Shown: one piece after another, positions 39,009-48,771 of the stretch
Numbering within the stretch: the first letter of the stretch is position 1
Layout: every line of letters begins with the position of its first letter
Assembly (NCBI RefSeq): GCF_002086675.1
Contig: NZ_MVIF01000003.1
Coordinates: forward strand, 1-64,000
Source: Mycobacterium persicum
Lineage (GTDB): Bacteria > Actinomycetota > Actinomycetes > Mycobacteriales > Mycobacteriaceae
Reading direction: 5' to 3'
DNA: 64,000 nt
Program-made: the position numbers and the translations under genes
The notes under the pieces: model-generated
What the model was told of the DNA's origin: nothing
What the model saw: only the letters and a program-made list of their open reading frames with translations
Database searches by the model: none

Positions 39009-41310
39009 GGTTGCGCTCCAGCAGGACGACGGGCAGGTCCGCGAACAGTTCGGCGGCCGAGGTCGGCCCGCTTGCCATGGCGCCGGAAAGCCGATCGGTC
39101 CAGGACCCATCCGGTAGCGGCACCATGGTGTTACCCCAGCCGGTTTCCTCCAGCCGCACCGTCCAGCGGGTCACCGCGACAACGATGTCCTGGCCTTCCC
39201 AGCCGCGACGAAACGCCACCACATGGTCACTGGCATCGCCATCGGCCAGCACCGGAACGTAGCCGCCATACAGGAAGCTGTCCGGACGGGAGCGCCGTAG
39301 CCGAAGTGCGGTGGTGACGACGCGAATCTTGGGGTGTGCCAACGCCTTCAGTTCGGCGCGGCGCGCGGCGTAATCGACGGGTCGACGGTTGTCCGGGTCG
39401 ACCAGGCTGTCGTCCCACAGCTCGGTGCCCTGGTAGACGTCGGGTATCCCGGGAACGGTCAGCGAGAGCAGTTTCTGACCCAGCGCGTCGCTTGCCGCGT
39501 GCGGGTGCAGCTGAGCCACCAGCCTGGTCAGCTGCTCTGCCACCGGACCGTCGAGCACGGTATCGAGCCAGCGGTGGATCGCATCCTCGAAATCGGTGTT
39601 CGGATCGTTCCACGAGGTATGCCAGGCCGCTTCCCGAATGGCCTTCTCGGCGTAGTGGTGCAGCCGGTCGCGAAGCTCGCCGGTCACCTCGCCGTTGACG
39701 GGCCACACCCCGAAGATGTTCTGCCACAAGAACTGTCCCGTCGCCGGGTCGGGGGAGGGGGCCTGGATCTCCCAGCGAGTGACGAACTCGGCCCACAGCG
39801 ACGGAACCTGCGAGAGCACCCCGATCCGGGCGCGCACGTCCTCACCGCGTTTGGTGTCGTGGGTGGTCAACGTCGTCATCGTGTGCGGCCACATCCGGGC
39901 CCGGGTGGCGGCGCGGTGATGAAACTCCGCTGCCCCCACTCCGAAACGGTGTGGTTCGCCGCCCACCTCGTTGAGTGAAACCAGCCGGGAGTCGCGGTAG
40001 AAGTAGCAGTCCTCGACCGACTTAGCGGTCACCGCGCCGCAGAGCTGCTGCAGCCGGGTGGCCGGTTCGCCGCCACCGGCCAGTGCCGCGGCGACGATCT
40101 GCAGCGCGGGCCCCAATTCCGGTGCCGCCGCCTGGGTTTCGGCCAAAGCGGTGGGCATTACCGCGGCCAGGCCCGGGTAGTCGCAGCGGTAGACGCCGAT
40201 CTGGGTGAGCAGCGCGGCCACCGCCCCGGGCAGCAACGGATCATCGGCGCCGGCGGCGGCCACGATGGCGCGGCGCAGCCTGCGCAACTCGCTTGCCAGG
40301 GTGTCGGTGGCCGAACGGGTCTTGAGCTGGGCCAACATTTCCGGCATCGCTTGATAATTCACTCCCGCGGATTCGACCAGGGCGGTGAGCTCGGCGGCTC
40401 CGCTGGGATCGACGAAGAGTCCACCGATGTCCCGCAATACGTCGTAGCCGGTGGTGCCGGCCACCGGCAGCGTGGGCTCCAGCGCCTCGTCGGCGGCCAG
40501 GATCTTTTCGATCACGATCCATGCGGCCGGACCGAGCAGTTCGCGCAACCACGCGAGGTATCCGCATGGATCCGACAGACCGTCTGGGTGGTCGATGCGC
40601 ACGCCGTCGACGAGGCCCTCGGCAAACCACCGGGCGACCTCGGCGTGCGAGGCGTCGAACACCGCCCGGTCTTCCTGCCGCAGCCCGGCCAGCGAGGTGA
40701 TCGAGAAGAACCGGCGATAGCCGCAGACCCCGTTCCGCCAGCCCACCAGCCGGTAGTGCTGGCGGTCATGCACCTGTGGGCCGGTGCCCGTCGCGGTGCC
40801 GGGCGCGACGGGCAGCGTCAGATCGCCCAAGCGCAGCAGGTCCCCGTCGACTTTCAGGTCGGCGACGTCGCCGTCGGAGCCCAGAACCGGCAGCACGATC
40901 CGGCCGTCCTCGTCGAGATCCCAGTCGATGTCGAAGTAGCTGGCGTAGGCCGACGAACGGCCGTGCCGCAAGACGTCCCACCACCAGGCGTTCTGCTCGG
41001 GCTTGTCGATGCCCACATGGTTGGGCACGATGTCGACGACCAGACCGATGCCGCGGGCCCGGGCCGCCGCGGACAACCTGGCCAGCCCTTCGGCGCCGCC
41101 AAGCTCGGGGGACACCGCGGTCGGGTCGGTGACGTCATAGCCGTGGCTCGACCCGGCGGCCGCGGTCATGATCGGGGACAGGTACAGATGCGACACCCCG
41201 AGGTCGTCGAAGTAGTCCAGCAGGTTTTCGGCGTCTGCGAAGGTGAACGCGAACCCGCTCGAAGCACCGCGTAGCTGCAGCCGGTAGCTGGACAGGATGG
41301 GTAAAGCCAT
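39001..41310 (-). CDS. treY: Maltooligosyltrehalose synthase
   Basis: A 769-aa GH13 enzyme that isomerises the reducing-end alpha-1,4 bond of a maltooligosaccharide to an alpha-1,1 bond. The N terminus (PILSSYRLQL), VDIVPNHVG, GVRIDHPDGLSDP, IVIEKILAADE and TLTTHDTKRGED are family motifs, and the length is normal. The start is 3 bp after the treX stop and the end overlaps treZ, so translation is probably coupled. Confidence 0.96.
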   Translation of the reverse strand: MALPILSSYRLQLRGASSGFAFTFADAENLLDYFDDLGVSHLYLSPIMTAAAGSSHGYDVTDPTAVSPELGGAEGLARLSAAARARGIGLVVDIVPNHVGIDKPEQNAWWWDVLRHGRSSAYASYFDIDWDLDEDGRIVLPVLGSDGDVADLKVDGDLLRLGDLTLPVAPGTATGTGPQVHDRQHYRLVGWRNGVCGYRRFFSITSLAGLRQEDRAVFDASHAEVARWFAEGLVDGVRIDHPDGLSDPCGYLAWLRELLGPAAWIVIEKILAADEALEPTLPVAGTTGYDVLRDIGGLFVDPSGAAELTALVESAGVNYQAMPEMLAQLKTRSATDTLASELRRLRRAIVAAAGADDPLLPGAVAALLTQIGVYRCDYPGLAAVMPTALAETQAAAPELGPALQIVAAALAGGGEPATRLQQLCGAVTAKSVEDCYFYRDSRLVSLNEVGGEPHRFGVGAAEFHHRAATRARMWPHTMTTLTTHDTKRGEDVRARIGVLSQVPSLWAEFVTRWEIQAPSPDPATGQFLWQNIFGVWPVNGEVTGELRDRLHHYAEKAIREAAWHTSWNDPNTDFEDAIHRWLDTVLDGPVAEQLTRLVAQLHPHAASDALGQKLLSLTVPGIPDVYQGTELWDDSLVDPDNRRPVDYAARRAELKALAHPKIRVVTTALRLRRSRPDSFLYGGYVPVLADGDASDHVVAFRRGWEGQDIVVAVTRWTVRLEETGWGNTMVPLPDGSWTDRLSGAMASGPTSAAELFADLPVVLLERNRD

Positions 41311-41313
41311 GCG

Positions 41314-43497
41314 TCACAACGTCTTACGAAGCACGAGCAGTGAACGGGCGGGCAGCGAGATCTGCTCTCCGGCGTTGACGACCCGGTTGGAGTCGCCGGA
41401 CGGGTCGTCGGTGTCGAGCTCCACGGTCCACTCCTGCGCGTAGCTGCCATGGGGCATCACGAAATCCACCGGTTCGCCGTGAGCGTTGAAGCACAACAGG
41501 AATGAATCGTCGACGACTCGCTCACCTCGCGCGTTGGGTGCGGTGATCGCGTCGCCGTTGAGGAACACCGCCACGCACTGGTGAAAGCTCTTGCCCCAGT
41601 CCTCGTGGGTCATTTCCCGGCCGTCCGGCGTCAGCCAGGCGATATCGCGCACTTCGTCGCCGCTTCGGATCGGTTCGCCTTCGAAGAACCGGCGCCGGCG
41701 AAATACCGGGTGGTTCTTGCGCAACGTGGTCACCTTGCGCGCGAAGGTCAGCAGGTCCGAGTTTTTGTCCACCAAAGTCCAGTCCATCCACGACAATTCG
41801 GAGTCCTGGCAGTAGACATTGTTGTTACCGTCCTGGGTGCGCCCGATCTCGTCGCCGTGCAGGATCATCGGTGTGCCCTGGCTGAGCATCAGGGTGGCCC
41901 AGAAGTTGCGCATCTGGCGGCGGCGCAGCGCCGTGATGTCGGGTTCGTCGGTGGGTCCTTCGACGCCGCAGTTCCACGACCGGTTGTGGCTTTCTCCGTC
42001 GCGGTTGGCCTCGCCGTTGGCCTCGTTGTGCTTTTCGTTGTAAGACACCAGGTCGTTGAGGGTGAAGCCGTCGTGGGCGGTGACGAAGTTGATGCTCGCG
42101 CTCGGGCGGCGGCCGGTCGCCTCGTAGAGGTCCGACGACCCGGTCAGCCGGGAGGCGAACTCGCCCAGGGTTGCGGGTTCGCCCCGCCAATAGTCGCGCA
42201 CAGTATCCCGATACTTCCCGTTCCACTCCGTCCACAAACCGGGAAAATTGCCGACCTGATAGCCGCCCTCACCGACGTCCCAGGGCTCGGCGATCAACTT
42301 GACCTGGCTGACCACCGGATCCTGCTGTACCAGATCGAAGAATGCGCTCAACCGGTCCACGTCGTGCAGCTCTCGGGCCAGGGTCGCGGCCAGGTCGAAA
42401 CGGAATCCGTCGACATGCATCTCCAGCACCCAGTAGCGCAGCGAGTCCATGATCAGTTGCAGCACGTGTGGGTGGCGGGCGTTGAGGCTGTTACCGGTGC
42501 CGGTGTAGTCCTTGTACAGCCGCAGGTCCGTGTCGACGAGCCGGTAGTACGCGGCGTTGTCGATGCCGCGGAAGTTGATCGTGGGACCCAGGTGGTTGCC
42601 TTCGGCGGTGTGGTTGTACACCACGTCCAGGATCACTTCGATGTCGGCTTCGTGAAGGCTGCGCACCATCGATTTGAACTCGGCCACCGCGCCGCCCGGT
42701 TGCCGGTTCGACGCATATTGGTTGTGGGGGGCGAAAAAGCCAAACGTGTTGTAGCCCCAGTAGTTTCGCAAGCCCAAGTCGAGTAGCCGGGAGTCGTGCA
42801 GGAACTGGTGTACCGGCATCAGTTCGAGCGCGGTGACGTTCAGCGACTTGAGGTGGTCGATGATCACCGGGTGCGCCAGGCCGGCGTAGCTGCCCCGTAG
42901 TTGCTCGGGGATGCCGGGATGAGTTTGCGTCATCCCCTTGACATGAGCCTCGTAGATGACCGTTTCGTTATACGGGGTGACCGGTGCCCGGTCGTACCCC
43001 CAGTCGAAAAACGGGTTGATCACCACGCTGGTCATGGTGGAGCCCAGGGAATCAACCATGGGCGGGACGCCGGGGTCGGCCGAATCGCCATCCGGATCCA
43101 GTGCACTCATGTCGTAGGAGAACAGCGCCTGCCCAAAGGTGAAATCGCCGTCGAAGGCTTTACCGTACGGGTCGAGCAGCAATTTGCTGGGATCACAGCG
43201 ATGGCCGGCCGAGGGATCGAAAGGCCCGTGGACCCGAAACCCGTAGCGCTGGCCCGGGGTGATGTTCGGCAGATAGGCGTGCCAGACGTATCCGTCGACC
43301 TCGTCCAGGGAGATACGGGTTTCGCTCCCGTCGTCGGCGATCAGGCACAGTTCGACTTGTTCGGCGATTTCGGAGAACACCGAAAAGTTGGTGCCGGCAC
43401 CGTCATAGGTTGCTCCCAGCGGATAAGGGGTGCCCGGCCACACGGTACGCAGTGTGGGCCCGGCCCCGCCTGTGCGTTCGGTGTTGTTCGGCGACAT
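41314..43497 (-). CDS. treX: Glycogen debranching enzyme
   Basis: A 727-aa isoamylase-type GH13 enzyme that removes alpha-1,6 branches to feed TreY. A CBM48 domain (GATYDGAGTNFSVFSE) is N-terminal. Catalytic motifs are DVVYNHTAEG, GFRFDLAATLARE, LIAEPWDVGEGGYQVG and FVTAHDGFTLNDL. It is the first of three tre genes in one direction and 88 bp downstream of an acyltransferase gene, which might share its promoter. The product trehalose feeds mycobacterial cell-wall lipids. Confidence 0.96.
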   Translation of the reverse strand: MSPNNTERTGGAGPTLRTVWPGTPYPLGATYDGAGTNFSVFSEIAEQVELCLIADDGSETRISLDEVDGYVWHAYLPNITPGQRYGFRVHGPFDPSAGHRCDPSKLLLDPYGKAFDGDFTFGQALFSYDMSALDPDGDSADPGVPPMVDSLGSTMTSVVINPFFDWGYDRAPVTPYNETVIYEAHVKGMTQTHPGIPEQLRGSYAGLAHPVIIDHLKSLNVTALELMPVHQFLHDSRLLDLGLRNYWGYNTFGFFAPHNQYASNRQPGGAVAEFKSMVRSLHEADIEVILDVVYNHTAEGNHLGPTINFRGIDNAAYYRLVDTDLRLYKDYTGTGNSLNARHPHVLQLIMDSLRYWVLEMHVDGFRFDLAATLARELHDVDRLSAFFDLVQQDPVVSQVKLIAEPWDVGEGGYQVGNFPGLWTEWNGKYRDTVRDYWRGEPATLGEFASRLTGSSDLYEATGRRPSASINFVTAHDGFTLNDLVSYNEKHNEANGEANRDGESHNRSWNCGVEGPTDEPDITALRRRQMRNFWATLMLSQGTPMILHGDEIGRTQDGNNNVYCQDSELSWMDWTLVDKNSDLLTFARKVTTLRKNHPVFRRRRFFEGEPIRSGDEVRDIAWLTPDGREMTHEDWGKSFHQCVAVFLNGDAITAPNARGERVVDDSFLLCFNAHGEPVDFVMPHGSYAQEWTVELDTDDPSGDSNRVVNAGEQISLPARSLLVLRKTL

Positions 43498-43585
43498 GGC
43501 ATGACCTTATCCGCGTCCGGTGTGGCGCCGTTCGGTGATTCGTGCTTGTGTCCGGCGATTTCACGCCGCATCGGGGCGGCGCCGG

Positions 43586-45739
43586 TCACCACCAGCCGGT
43601 GATCGTCGCGATCTGTCGCCCCAGTTCGGGTGCCATGGTTCGCATATACGTCGGGGTCAGGTGGTGAGAGTCGCGGTAGATCAGCACATTGCCCTCCACC
43701 GCGCGGCAGAAATCCTGCCGGCATATCGCATCCGACATGTCGATGGGCTTCAGCAGCGGAAACTGCGCCACGAAATCCAGGGTGGAGTTGTAGTCGGAGA
43801 GCACGTCGGACCGCTTGATCCCACAGGATTGCCCATTGCCCCCCTTGGCCAGGCAGTCCGCCGGTTTGAATGGTTGGCCGTCCTTGACCATCCACGGAGT
43901 GTCCCGAACCGCCAGGATGGGAATGTTGTTGTCCGACAACGTTTGCCAGATACCGATGTAGGTGGCCGGCATTACGTCGCCGGGCTTGATGTTCCACGGC
44001 CGGGTAGACGTGGTGAACACGTAATCGGGACGATCCGCGACGAGCTTTTCCATGGTCGCCTGCACCCACTCGCGACACTGTGGGTACGCGGCGTTGTTGC
44101 CCATGATCAACGGGACTTCCTCGGTGGACAGCGGGCAGCCCATCTTGAGGTAGGTCACCACTTTGAAGTGGTGCAGCCTTCCGAGCAGGTCCAACGCCGG
44201 CAACCAGTGTTCGGCATGCGACCCGCCGGCCAGCGCTATGGTCCGGGGCGCGTCCCCGTCGCCGTAGGTGCAGTTGACCAGCGCCGGATTGACGAAGTCG
44301 CTGATGCACCCGTCCCGGGTGGACGCCGGGAGGTCCTCTTTGACTTCCAGGACGGTGGGACGCATCCGCAGGGTGGGCACCCGGGCATGGTTGGTCAGGG
44401 CTCGGGCGCCGGGATAGTCGTTGGCGCTGAGTCCGCTGAGCTCCTTGCCGGAGGCGCGGGCGACGATGACATGTTCACGCCAGCTGAACGACGTCGCCGT
44501 CAACGTGACGCCCAGCAGCACGACCATTGATCCCAGCGCGAGGGTCGGCCGGCGCAATTGCAACTGCCAGCGCATCGCGGCGGGAGTTGCTTGCGCGGTG
44601 GCGGCGGCGGTGGTGGATGCCCGGTACCGCAGCGGGTCCTCGACGTGGCGAAGCGTCAGGTAGGCGAGTAAACCCGAGACCAGAAGCACCGCGGTGCCCT
44701 CGAGGAAGTTCGCGTGCCGATGGCCGGTGTAGGAGAGCCAGAAGATGAGCAGCGGCCAATGCCATAGATACAGCGAGTAAGCCATCGCCCCCAACGTCAC
44801 CAGCGGCCCGATGGCCAGCACCCGATTCGGCAGGGGCAGTCGGTGGCTGGTACCGGGATGGGCTTGCCGGTTGGCTCCGGCCATGATCATCAGCATCGTT
44901 GCCCCGACGGGCACCAGCGCCCAGGGGCCGGGGAACTCCTTGACGCCGTCGATCAGCGCGCCGCAGGACAAGATCGCCGCCAGCGCCGCGGTGGCGGCGA
45001 CGGTGCGCAGCCACATTGGCCAGCGGATGTAGGGCACCGACGCGCCGACGAGCACCCCCAGGAGCAGCTCCCACGCCCGCGCGAAGCTGTCGTAATACGC
45101 GTTGGCCTGGTTGGCCTGGTGGGCGGCGATCGCGTAGCCGAACGACGCGATCGTGAGCCCGCTGAGCAGCACGACGAACAGCGTTCGCAGCCGGGGGCCC
45201 AGGGGACGCCTGAATACATATGCACACCCGGCAACCAGCAACAGGAATGCCAGATAGAACTGGCCCTGCACCGACATGGACCAGATGTGCTGCAGCGGGC
45301 TGACGGCTTCGCCGGCGCGCAGGTAATCCGACTGCGAATTGGCCAGTTCCCAGTTCTGGTAATAGCCCAGGCTGGCCAGGCTCTGATTGGCGAACGTCTC
45401 CCAGCGGGTTTGCGGTTGCACCAGCACGGTGAGCAACGCGCAGCCGGCGAGGACGACGACCAGCGCCGGAACCAGGCGGCGGACCAGCCTGACCACCTCG
45501 GTGATCGGCGAGAGCTTCACCGCTGGATCAAGGGCCGCCCGCAGTACTTTGCCGCCGAAGAAGAAGCCGGACAACGCCAGGAACACGTCCACGCCGCCGG
45601 AAACCCGGCCGAACCACACGTGGAACGCGGCGACCAGCGCAATCGCGATACCCCGCACGCCGTCGAGATCATGACGATAAAAGCCCGCCGCCCGCGACCC
45701 CATCGCGGTCGGTGTATGAGGGGGTGCCAGGGTCTGCAT
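43586..45739 (-). CDS. OafA-like acyltransferase-3/SGNH membrane protein (Rv1565c-like)
   Basis: A 717-aa protein. The N-terminal half (about residues 20-420) is an acyltransferase-3 membrane domain with about ten helices, beginning HDLDGVRGIAIALVAAFHVWFGRVSGGVDVFLALSGFF. In that stretch the family's R and H residues are visible. The C-terminal half is an extracytoplasmic SGNH domain with LAGGSHAEHW (a GDSH-like block) and a late SHHLTP block. Such proteins O-acylate cell-envelope glycans. Start ATG 45739; a second Met 12 codons on is possible. The acceptor is unknown. Confidence 0.9.
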   Translation of the reverse strand: MQTLAPPHTPTAMGSRAAGFYRHDLDGVRGIAIALVAAFHVWFGRVSGGVDVFLALSGFFFGGKVLRAALDPAVKLSPITEVVRLVRRLVPALVVVLAGCALLTVLVQPQTRWETFANQSLASLGYYQNWELANSQSDYLRAGEAVSPLQHIWSMSVQGQFYLAFLLLVAGCAYVFRRPLGPRLRTLFVVLLSGLTIASFGYAIAAHQANQANAYYDSFARAWELLLGVLVGASVPYIRWPMWLRTVAATAALAAILSCGALIDGVKEFPGPWALVPVGATMLMIMAGANRQAHPGTSHRLPLPNRVLAIGPLVTLGAMAYSLYLWHWPLLIFWLSYTGHRHANFLEGTAVLLVSGLLAYLTLRHVEDPLRYRASTTAAATAQATPAAMRWQLQLRRPTLALGSMVVLLGVTLTATSFSWREHVIVARASGKELSGLSANDYPGARALTNHARVPTLRMRPTVLEVKEDLPASTRDGCISDFVNPALVNCTYGDGDAPRTIALAGGSHAEHWLPALDLLGRLHHFKVVTYLKMGCPLSTEEVPLIMGNNAAYPQCREWVQATMEKLVADRPDYVFTTSTRPWNIKPGDVMPATYIGIWQTLSDNNIPILAVRDTPWMVKDGQPFKPADCLAKGGNGQSCGIKRSDVLSDYNSTLDFVAQFPLLKPIDMSDAICRQDFCRAVEGNVLIYRDSHHLTPTYMRTMAPELGRQIATITGWW

Positions 45740-45824
45740 GATCGACCGCTAATTTACCGAAACCCGCCACCGCCCCCGCGCTGAGCAGCGGGGACCGGTG
45801 GCGGGTTGCGGTGGGTCGAGTTGG

Positions 45825-46619
45825 TTACCGGGGGGTGCCGGCGGGCGTGGGCTGCGCGGGCGCTTGCTGCGCGGGCGCTTGCTGCGCCGGCAGGTGCTGT
45901 AGTGGTGCCTGCTGTGCCGGCAACTGCTGCAACGGCGCCTGCTGTGGTGGTGCCTGTTGGGCCGGCAACTGTTGCAGTGGTGCCTGCTGGGCGGGCAACT
46001 GCTGCAGTGGTGCCTGGGTGGCGGGCGCCTGCTGCAGCGGTGTCTGCGGCAGCGGTGTCTGCTGTACCGGCGCCTGCGGCAATGGTGGCTGCGCCGGCAG
46101 CTGCTGCCCGGGCGCGGTCTGGATACCGAGGATCCGGACCAGGTAGGGGGTCATGCCGCCGCTTCGCACCGGCGACACCTGAACGACATCGCCGACCTCC
46201 AGCATCTGGCCGTTGCCGAGATACATCGCGACACTTTGGGTGCCTTCGGGACCGTAGAAGATCAGGTCGCCCTTGCGTGCCTGCTGCGGCAGGACTTTCT
46301 GGCCCACTTTGTACATCTCGCCGGAGGAACGCGGGAGCTTGATCCCGGCGCCGGCGTAGGCGTATTGGATCAGCCCCGACGCGTCGAACCCGACCGTGTA
46401 GATGCCCGAACCCTTGCCGCGAGTGGGACCGGTGACACCGCCGCCGGCCCACGAGAACGGCACCCCGCGTTGCGAGAGACCGCGGGCGATGACAACGTCG
46501 GTGGCCTGTTGATAATCGGTCGACCTCAGGCCGGGGTCGGCGGCCGAGAGGCCCGGGACGGCCGCCATCGGGCTGACCATCATCGCCAGACCGATGGCGA
46601 AGGCGCAGATGCGTTTCAT
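45825..46619 (-). CDS. ripD: RipD-like secreted NlpC/P60 protein with inactive site and repeat tail
   Basis: A 264-aa exported protein. A signal peptide (MKRICAFAIGLAMMVSPMAAVPGLSA) precedes an NlpC/P60 domain at about 40-170. The position normally holding the catalytic Cys is Ala80 (GFDASGL), and the His position in the SVAMYLGNG strand is Ser129. Both changes are those described in M. tuberculosis RipD, a non-catalytic peptidoglycan binder. Residues from about 173 are Pro/Gln-rich repeats of the kind QQLPAQQAPL. The ATG at 46619 has AGGAGG 7 nt upstream; the frame is open 28 codons further without a site. Confidence 0.93.
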   Translation of the reverse strand: MKRICAFAIGLAMMVSPMAAVPGLSAADPGLRSTDYQQATDVVIARGLSQRGVPFSWAGGGVTGPTRGKGSGIYTVGFDASGLIQYAYAGAGIKLPRSSGEMYKVGQKVLPQQARKGDLIFYGPEGTQSVAMYLGNGQMLEVGDVVQVSPVRSGGMTPYLVRILGIQTAPGQQLPAQPPLPQAPVQQTPLPQTPLQQAPATQAPLQQLPAQQAPLQQLPAQQAPPQQAPLQQLPAQQAPLQHLPAQQAPAQQAPAQPTPAGTPR

Positions 46620-46953
46620 GGGGATCCAACCTCCTGGACCCTTACGGGCCCTTCTTGCGTCGGCGCGGTGACTTCGCGCCTCAGCCGCCGTTGCATGACT
46701 CACGCGGCGGCCGCTACATCGAGACCTACCGGCGCTGCATGAACTCGGACGCGTGAATCAGTCGGGCGAAGCCACCTAATTCACACCAGTCACTACAGTC
46801 ACTTTGACAACAGAAGCGGACGATCGCCAGGCCCAGTCGGGATTTTTTGTCTTAACGTGACCGGACGGTGACTGGGCTGGCCCAATCTTGTGCGGGCAGT
46901 TGTGATTTCGCACTCACCGACGTTGCCGCCGTGTGATCAACCAGACGCGGCGA
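46620..46953. promoter_or_regulatory. Upstream region of the RipD-like gene with a two-copy 9-bp repeat
   Basis: No gene. GTCACT occurs at 46789-46794 and 46798-46803, as two 9-bp direct repeats (GTCACTACA, GTCACTTTG). This resembles the tandem GTCACAgcg box reported for MtrA, which controls cell-wall hydrolase genes in mycobacteria. The repeats lie about 170 bp upstream of the RipD-like start. An imperfect hairpin (GGACCC/GGGCCC) precedes its ribosome site. The assignment to MtrA is inference. Confidence 0.4.
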
Positions 46954-47373
46954 TCAGTGCCAATATCGTTCGCTGAAGCCGGCCAGCGCATACCCGAGCA
47001 CGGACGTGACGGTCATGACACCGACGGCGATGATCGGCCAGAAGGACATGTACCAGCCCTTCACCATGGACACGAACGGGCCGATGACCGCCGCGGCTAT
47101 GGCGGCGCCGATGCCGCCCCACATCAGCGGATAGATGTAATAGTTGGCGCCGTAGGGCACTGGCGGACAATCTTCGGAAAGGCACACGTTGTCGGTGAAG
47201 GCGAAGAGCCGCGACGGCCAACTGGTTGCCGTCACCAGATAAAGCAGCAACCCCGATGCGACAACCGTGCTGATCACGTCCCACGGGACGATCCGCAGCT
47301 TGAGCACCCGCGGAACCTGAGGGTCGGCGGTACCGGAGCCGGGACGGTCTTCGGGACGATGCGGCGCAGCCAT
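46954..47373 (-). CDS. Membrane protein of unknown function (Rv1567c-like position)
   Basis: A 139-aa protein with three hydrophobic helices (about residues 33-52, 83-103 and 112-132). A short extracellular-type loop holds two cysteines, C-L-S-E-D-C, around residues 64-69. The ATG at 47373 has GGGAG about 10 nt upstream; ATG 47382 is too close to it. The position matches Rv1567c between ripD and bioA, although that protein is annotated as shorter. The role is unknown; a link to biotin uptake or synthesis is only positional. Confidence 0.75.
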   Translation of the reverse strand: MAAPHRPEDRPGSGTADPQVPRVLKLRIVPWDVISTVVASGLLLYLVTATSWPSRLFAFTDNVCLSEDCPPVPYGANYYIYPLMWGGIGAAIAAAVIGPFVSMVKGWYMSFWPIIAVGVMTVTSVLGYALAGFSERYWH

Positions 47374-47457
47374 GCCATGCATGCTCCCGGATGGCCGCGG
47401 TTTCCGCGACCCGCGACCGCGATGGGCGGCGGGGCGTCTGCATTACTCTCGGTCTCC

Positions 47458-48765
47458 ATGGCTGCCGCGGTAACGCCCGGGTTGACGCCCGAGCAGATCA
47501 GCGCGATCGACGCCGCCCACCTCTGGCACCCCTACAGCGCCATCGGCGCCGAGGCGCTGCCGCCCGTAGTGGCGGTCGCCGCCCATGGCGCCTGGCTCAC
47601 ATTGATCCGCGACGGCCACCCGATCCGGGCCCTCGACGCGATGAGCTCGTGGTGGACCTCCATCCACGGTCACGGCCATCCCGCTCTGGATGCCGCCTTG
47701 ACCACTCAGCTGATCACAATGAACCACGTGATGTTCGGCGGCCTGACCCACGAGCCGGCGGCCCGGCTGGCGCGGCTGCTGGTCGAGCTCACCCCGTCGG
47801 GCCTGGACACGGTATTCTTCAGCGACTCCGGCTCGGTGTCGGTGGAGGTCGCGGTGAAGATGGCGCTGCAATACTGGCGCAGCCGCGGCCGGCCCGCCAA
47901 GCACCGGCTGATGACCTGGCGGGGCGGTTATCACGGCGACACCTTCACGCCGATGAGCATTTGCGACCCCGACGGCGGCATGCATTCGCTGTGGACCGAC
48001 ATCCTGGCCCAGCAGGTGTTCGCTCCGCAGGTGCCGCGGGACTACGACCCCGGCTACAGCGCGGCGTTCGAGGCGCAGCTGGCCGAGCATGCCGCCGAGT
48101 TGGCCGCCGTGGTCGTGGAGCCGGTTGTGCAGGGGGCGGGCGGCATGCGCTTCCACGACCCGCGTTACTTGTGCGACCTGCGCGACATCTGCCGTCGCCA
48201 CGACGTGCTGTTGATCTTCGACGAGATCGCCACCGGATTCGGCCGTACCGGCGAACTGTTCGCCGCCGACCATGCCGGGGTGAGCCCGGACATCATGTGT
48301 GTGGGCAAGGCGCTCACCGGCGGATATCTCAGCCTGGCCGCCACCCTGTGTACCACCGGCATCGCCCACACCATCAGCACCGGTGCCGCCGGTGCGCTGA
48401 TGCACGGGCCCACCTTCATGGCCAACGCGCTGGCCTGCGCGGTGTCGGTGGCCAGCATCGAGGTGCTGCTGGCACAGGACTGGCGCTCCCGGATCGTCGA
48501 GATAGCGGCCGGACTGACCGCCGGACTGGAGCCCGCCCGAGCGTTGCCCGCGGTCACCGATGTCCGGGTTTGCGGCGCCATCGGCGTCATTGAATGCGAC
48601 CGGCCGGTCGATCTGACCGTCGCCACCCCGGTGGCCCTGGACCATGGTGTCTGGCTGCGACCGTTCCGCAACCTGATCTATGCGATGCCGCCCTACATTT
48701 GTCCGCCCGCTGAGATTGCGCAGATCACCTCTGCGATGGTCGAGGTCGCGCGACTCGTAGTCTGA
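47458..48765 (+). CDS. bioA: Adenosylmethionine-8-amino-7-oxononanoate aminotransferase
   Basis: A 435-aa PLP aminotransferase converting KAPA to DAPA using SAM as amino donor. Family marks are HLWHPYSA at the N terminus, SMSSWW-like substrate residues (AMSSWWTSIHGHGHP), LLIFDEIATGFGRTG and the PLP lysine in VGKALTGGYL near 285. The ATG at 47458 is chosen; the frame is open far upstream without coding character. It is followed at 6 bp by bioF and then bioD. Confidence 0.96.
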   Translation: MAAAVTPGLTPEQISAIDAAHLWHPYSAIGAEALPPVVAVAAHGAWLTLIRDGHPIRALDAMSSWWTSIHGHGHPALDAALTTQLITMNHVMFGGLTHEPAARLARLLVELTPSGLDTVFFSDSGSVSVEVAVKMALQYWRSRGRPAKHRLMTWRGGYHGDTFTPMSICDPDGGMHSLWTDILAQQVFAPQVPRDYDPGYSAAFEAQLAEHAAELAAVVVEPVVQGAGGMRFHDPRYLCDLRDICRRHDVLLIFDEIATGFGRTGELFAADHAGVSPDIMCVGKALTGGYLSLAATLCTTGIAHTISTGAAGALMHGPTFMANALACAVSVASIEVLLAQDWRSRIVEIAAGLTAGLEPARALPAVTDVRVCGAIGVIECDRPVDLTVATPVALDHGVWLRPFRNLIYAMPPYICPPAEIAQITSAMVEVARLVV

Positions 48766-48771
48766 ACGCCT

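Noticed and set aside
45811..46146. Cys/Gly-rich plus-strand frame with repeats
   Set aside because: It is the complement of the Pro/Gln repeats of the RipD-like protein; the sense strand has signal peptide, ribosome site and domain.
46620..46790. c-di-AMP (ydaO-type) riboswitch upstream of the RipD-like gene
   Set aside because: A GTCCGA and a CCGGTAGG segment loosely recall the motif, but the GCGGGGGA-type block and GGTGAA element are missing.
47443..48645. 400-aa minus-strand frame opposite bioA
   Set aside because: Shadow; bioA has all catalytic motifs on the plus strand.
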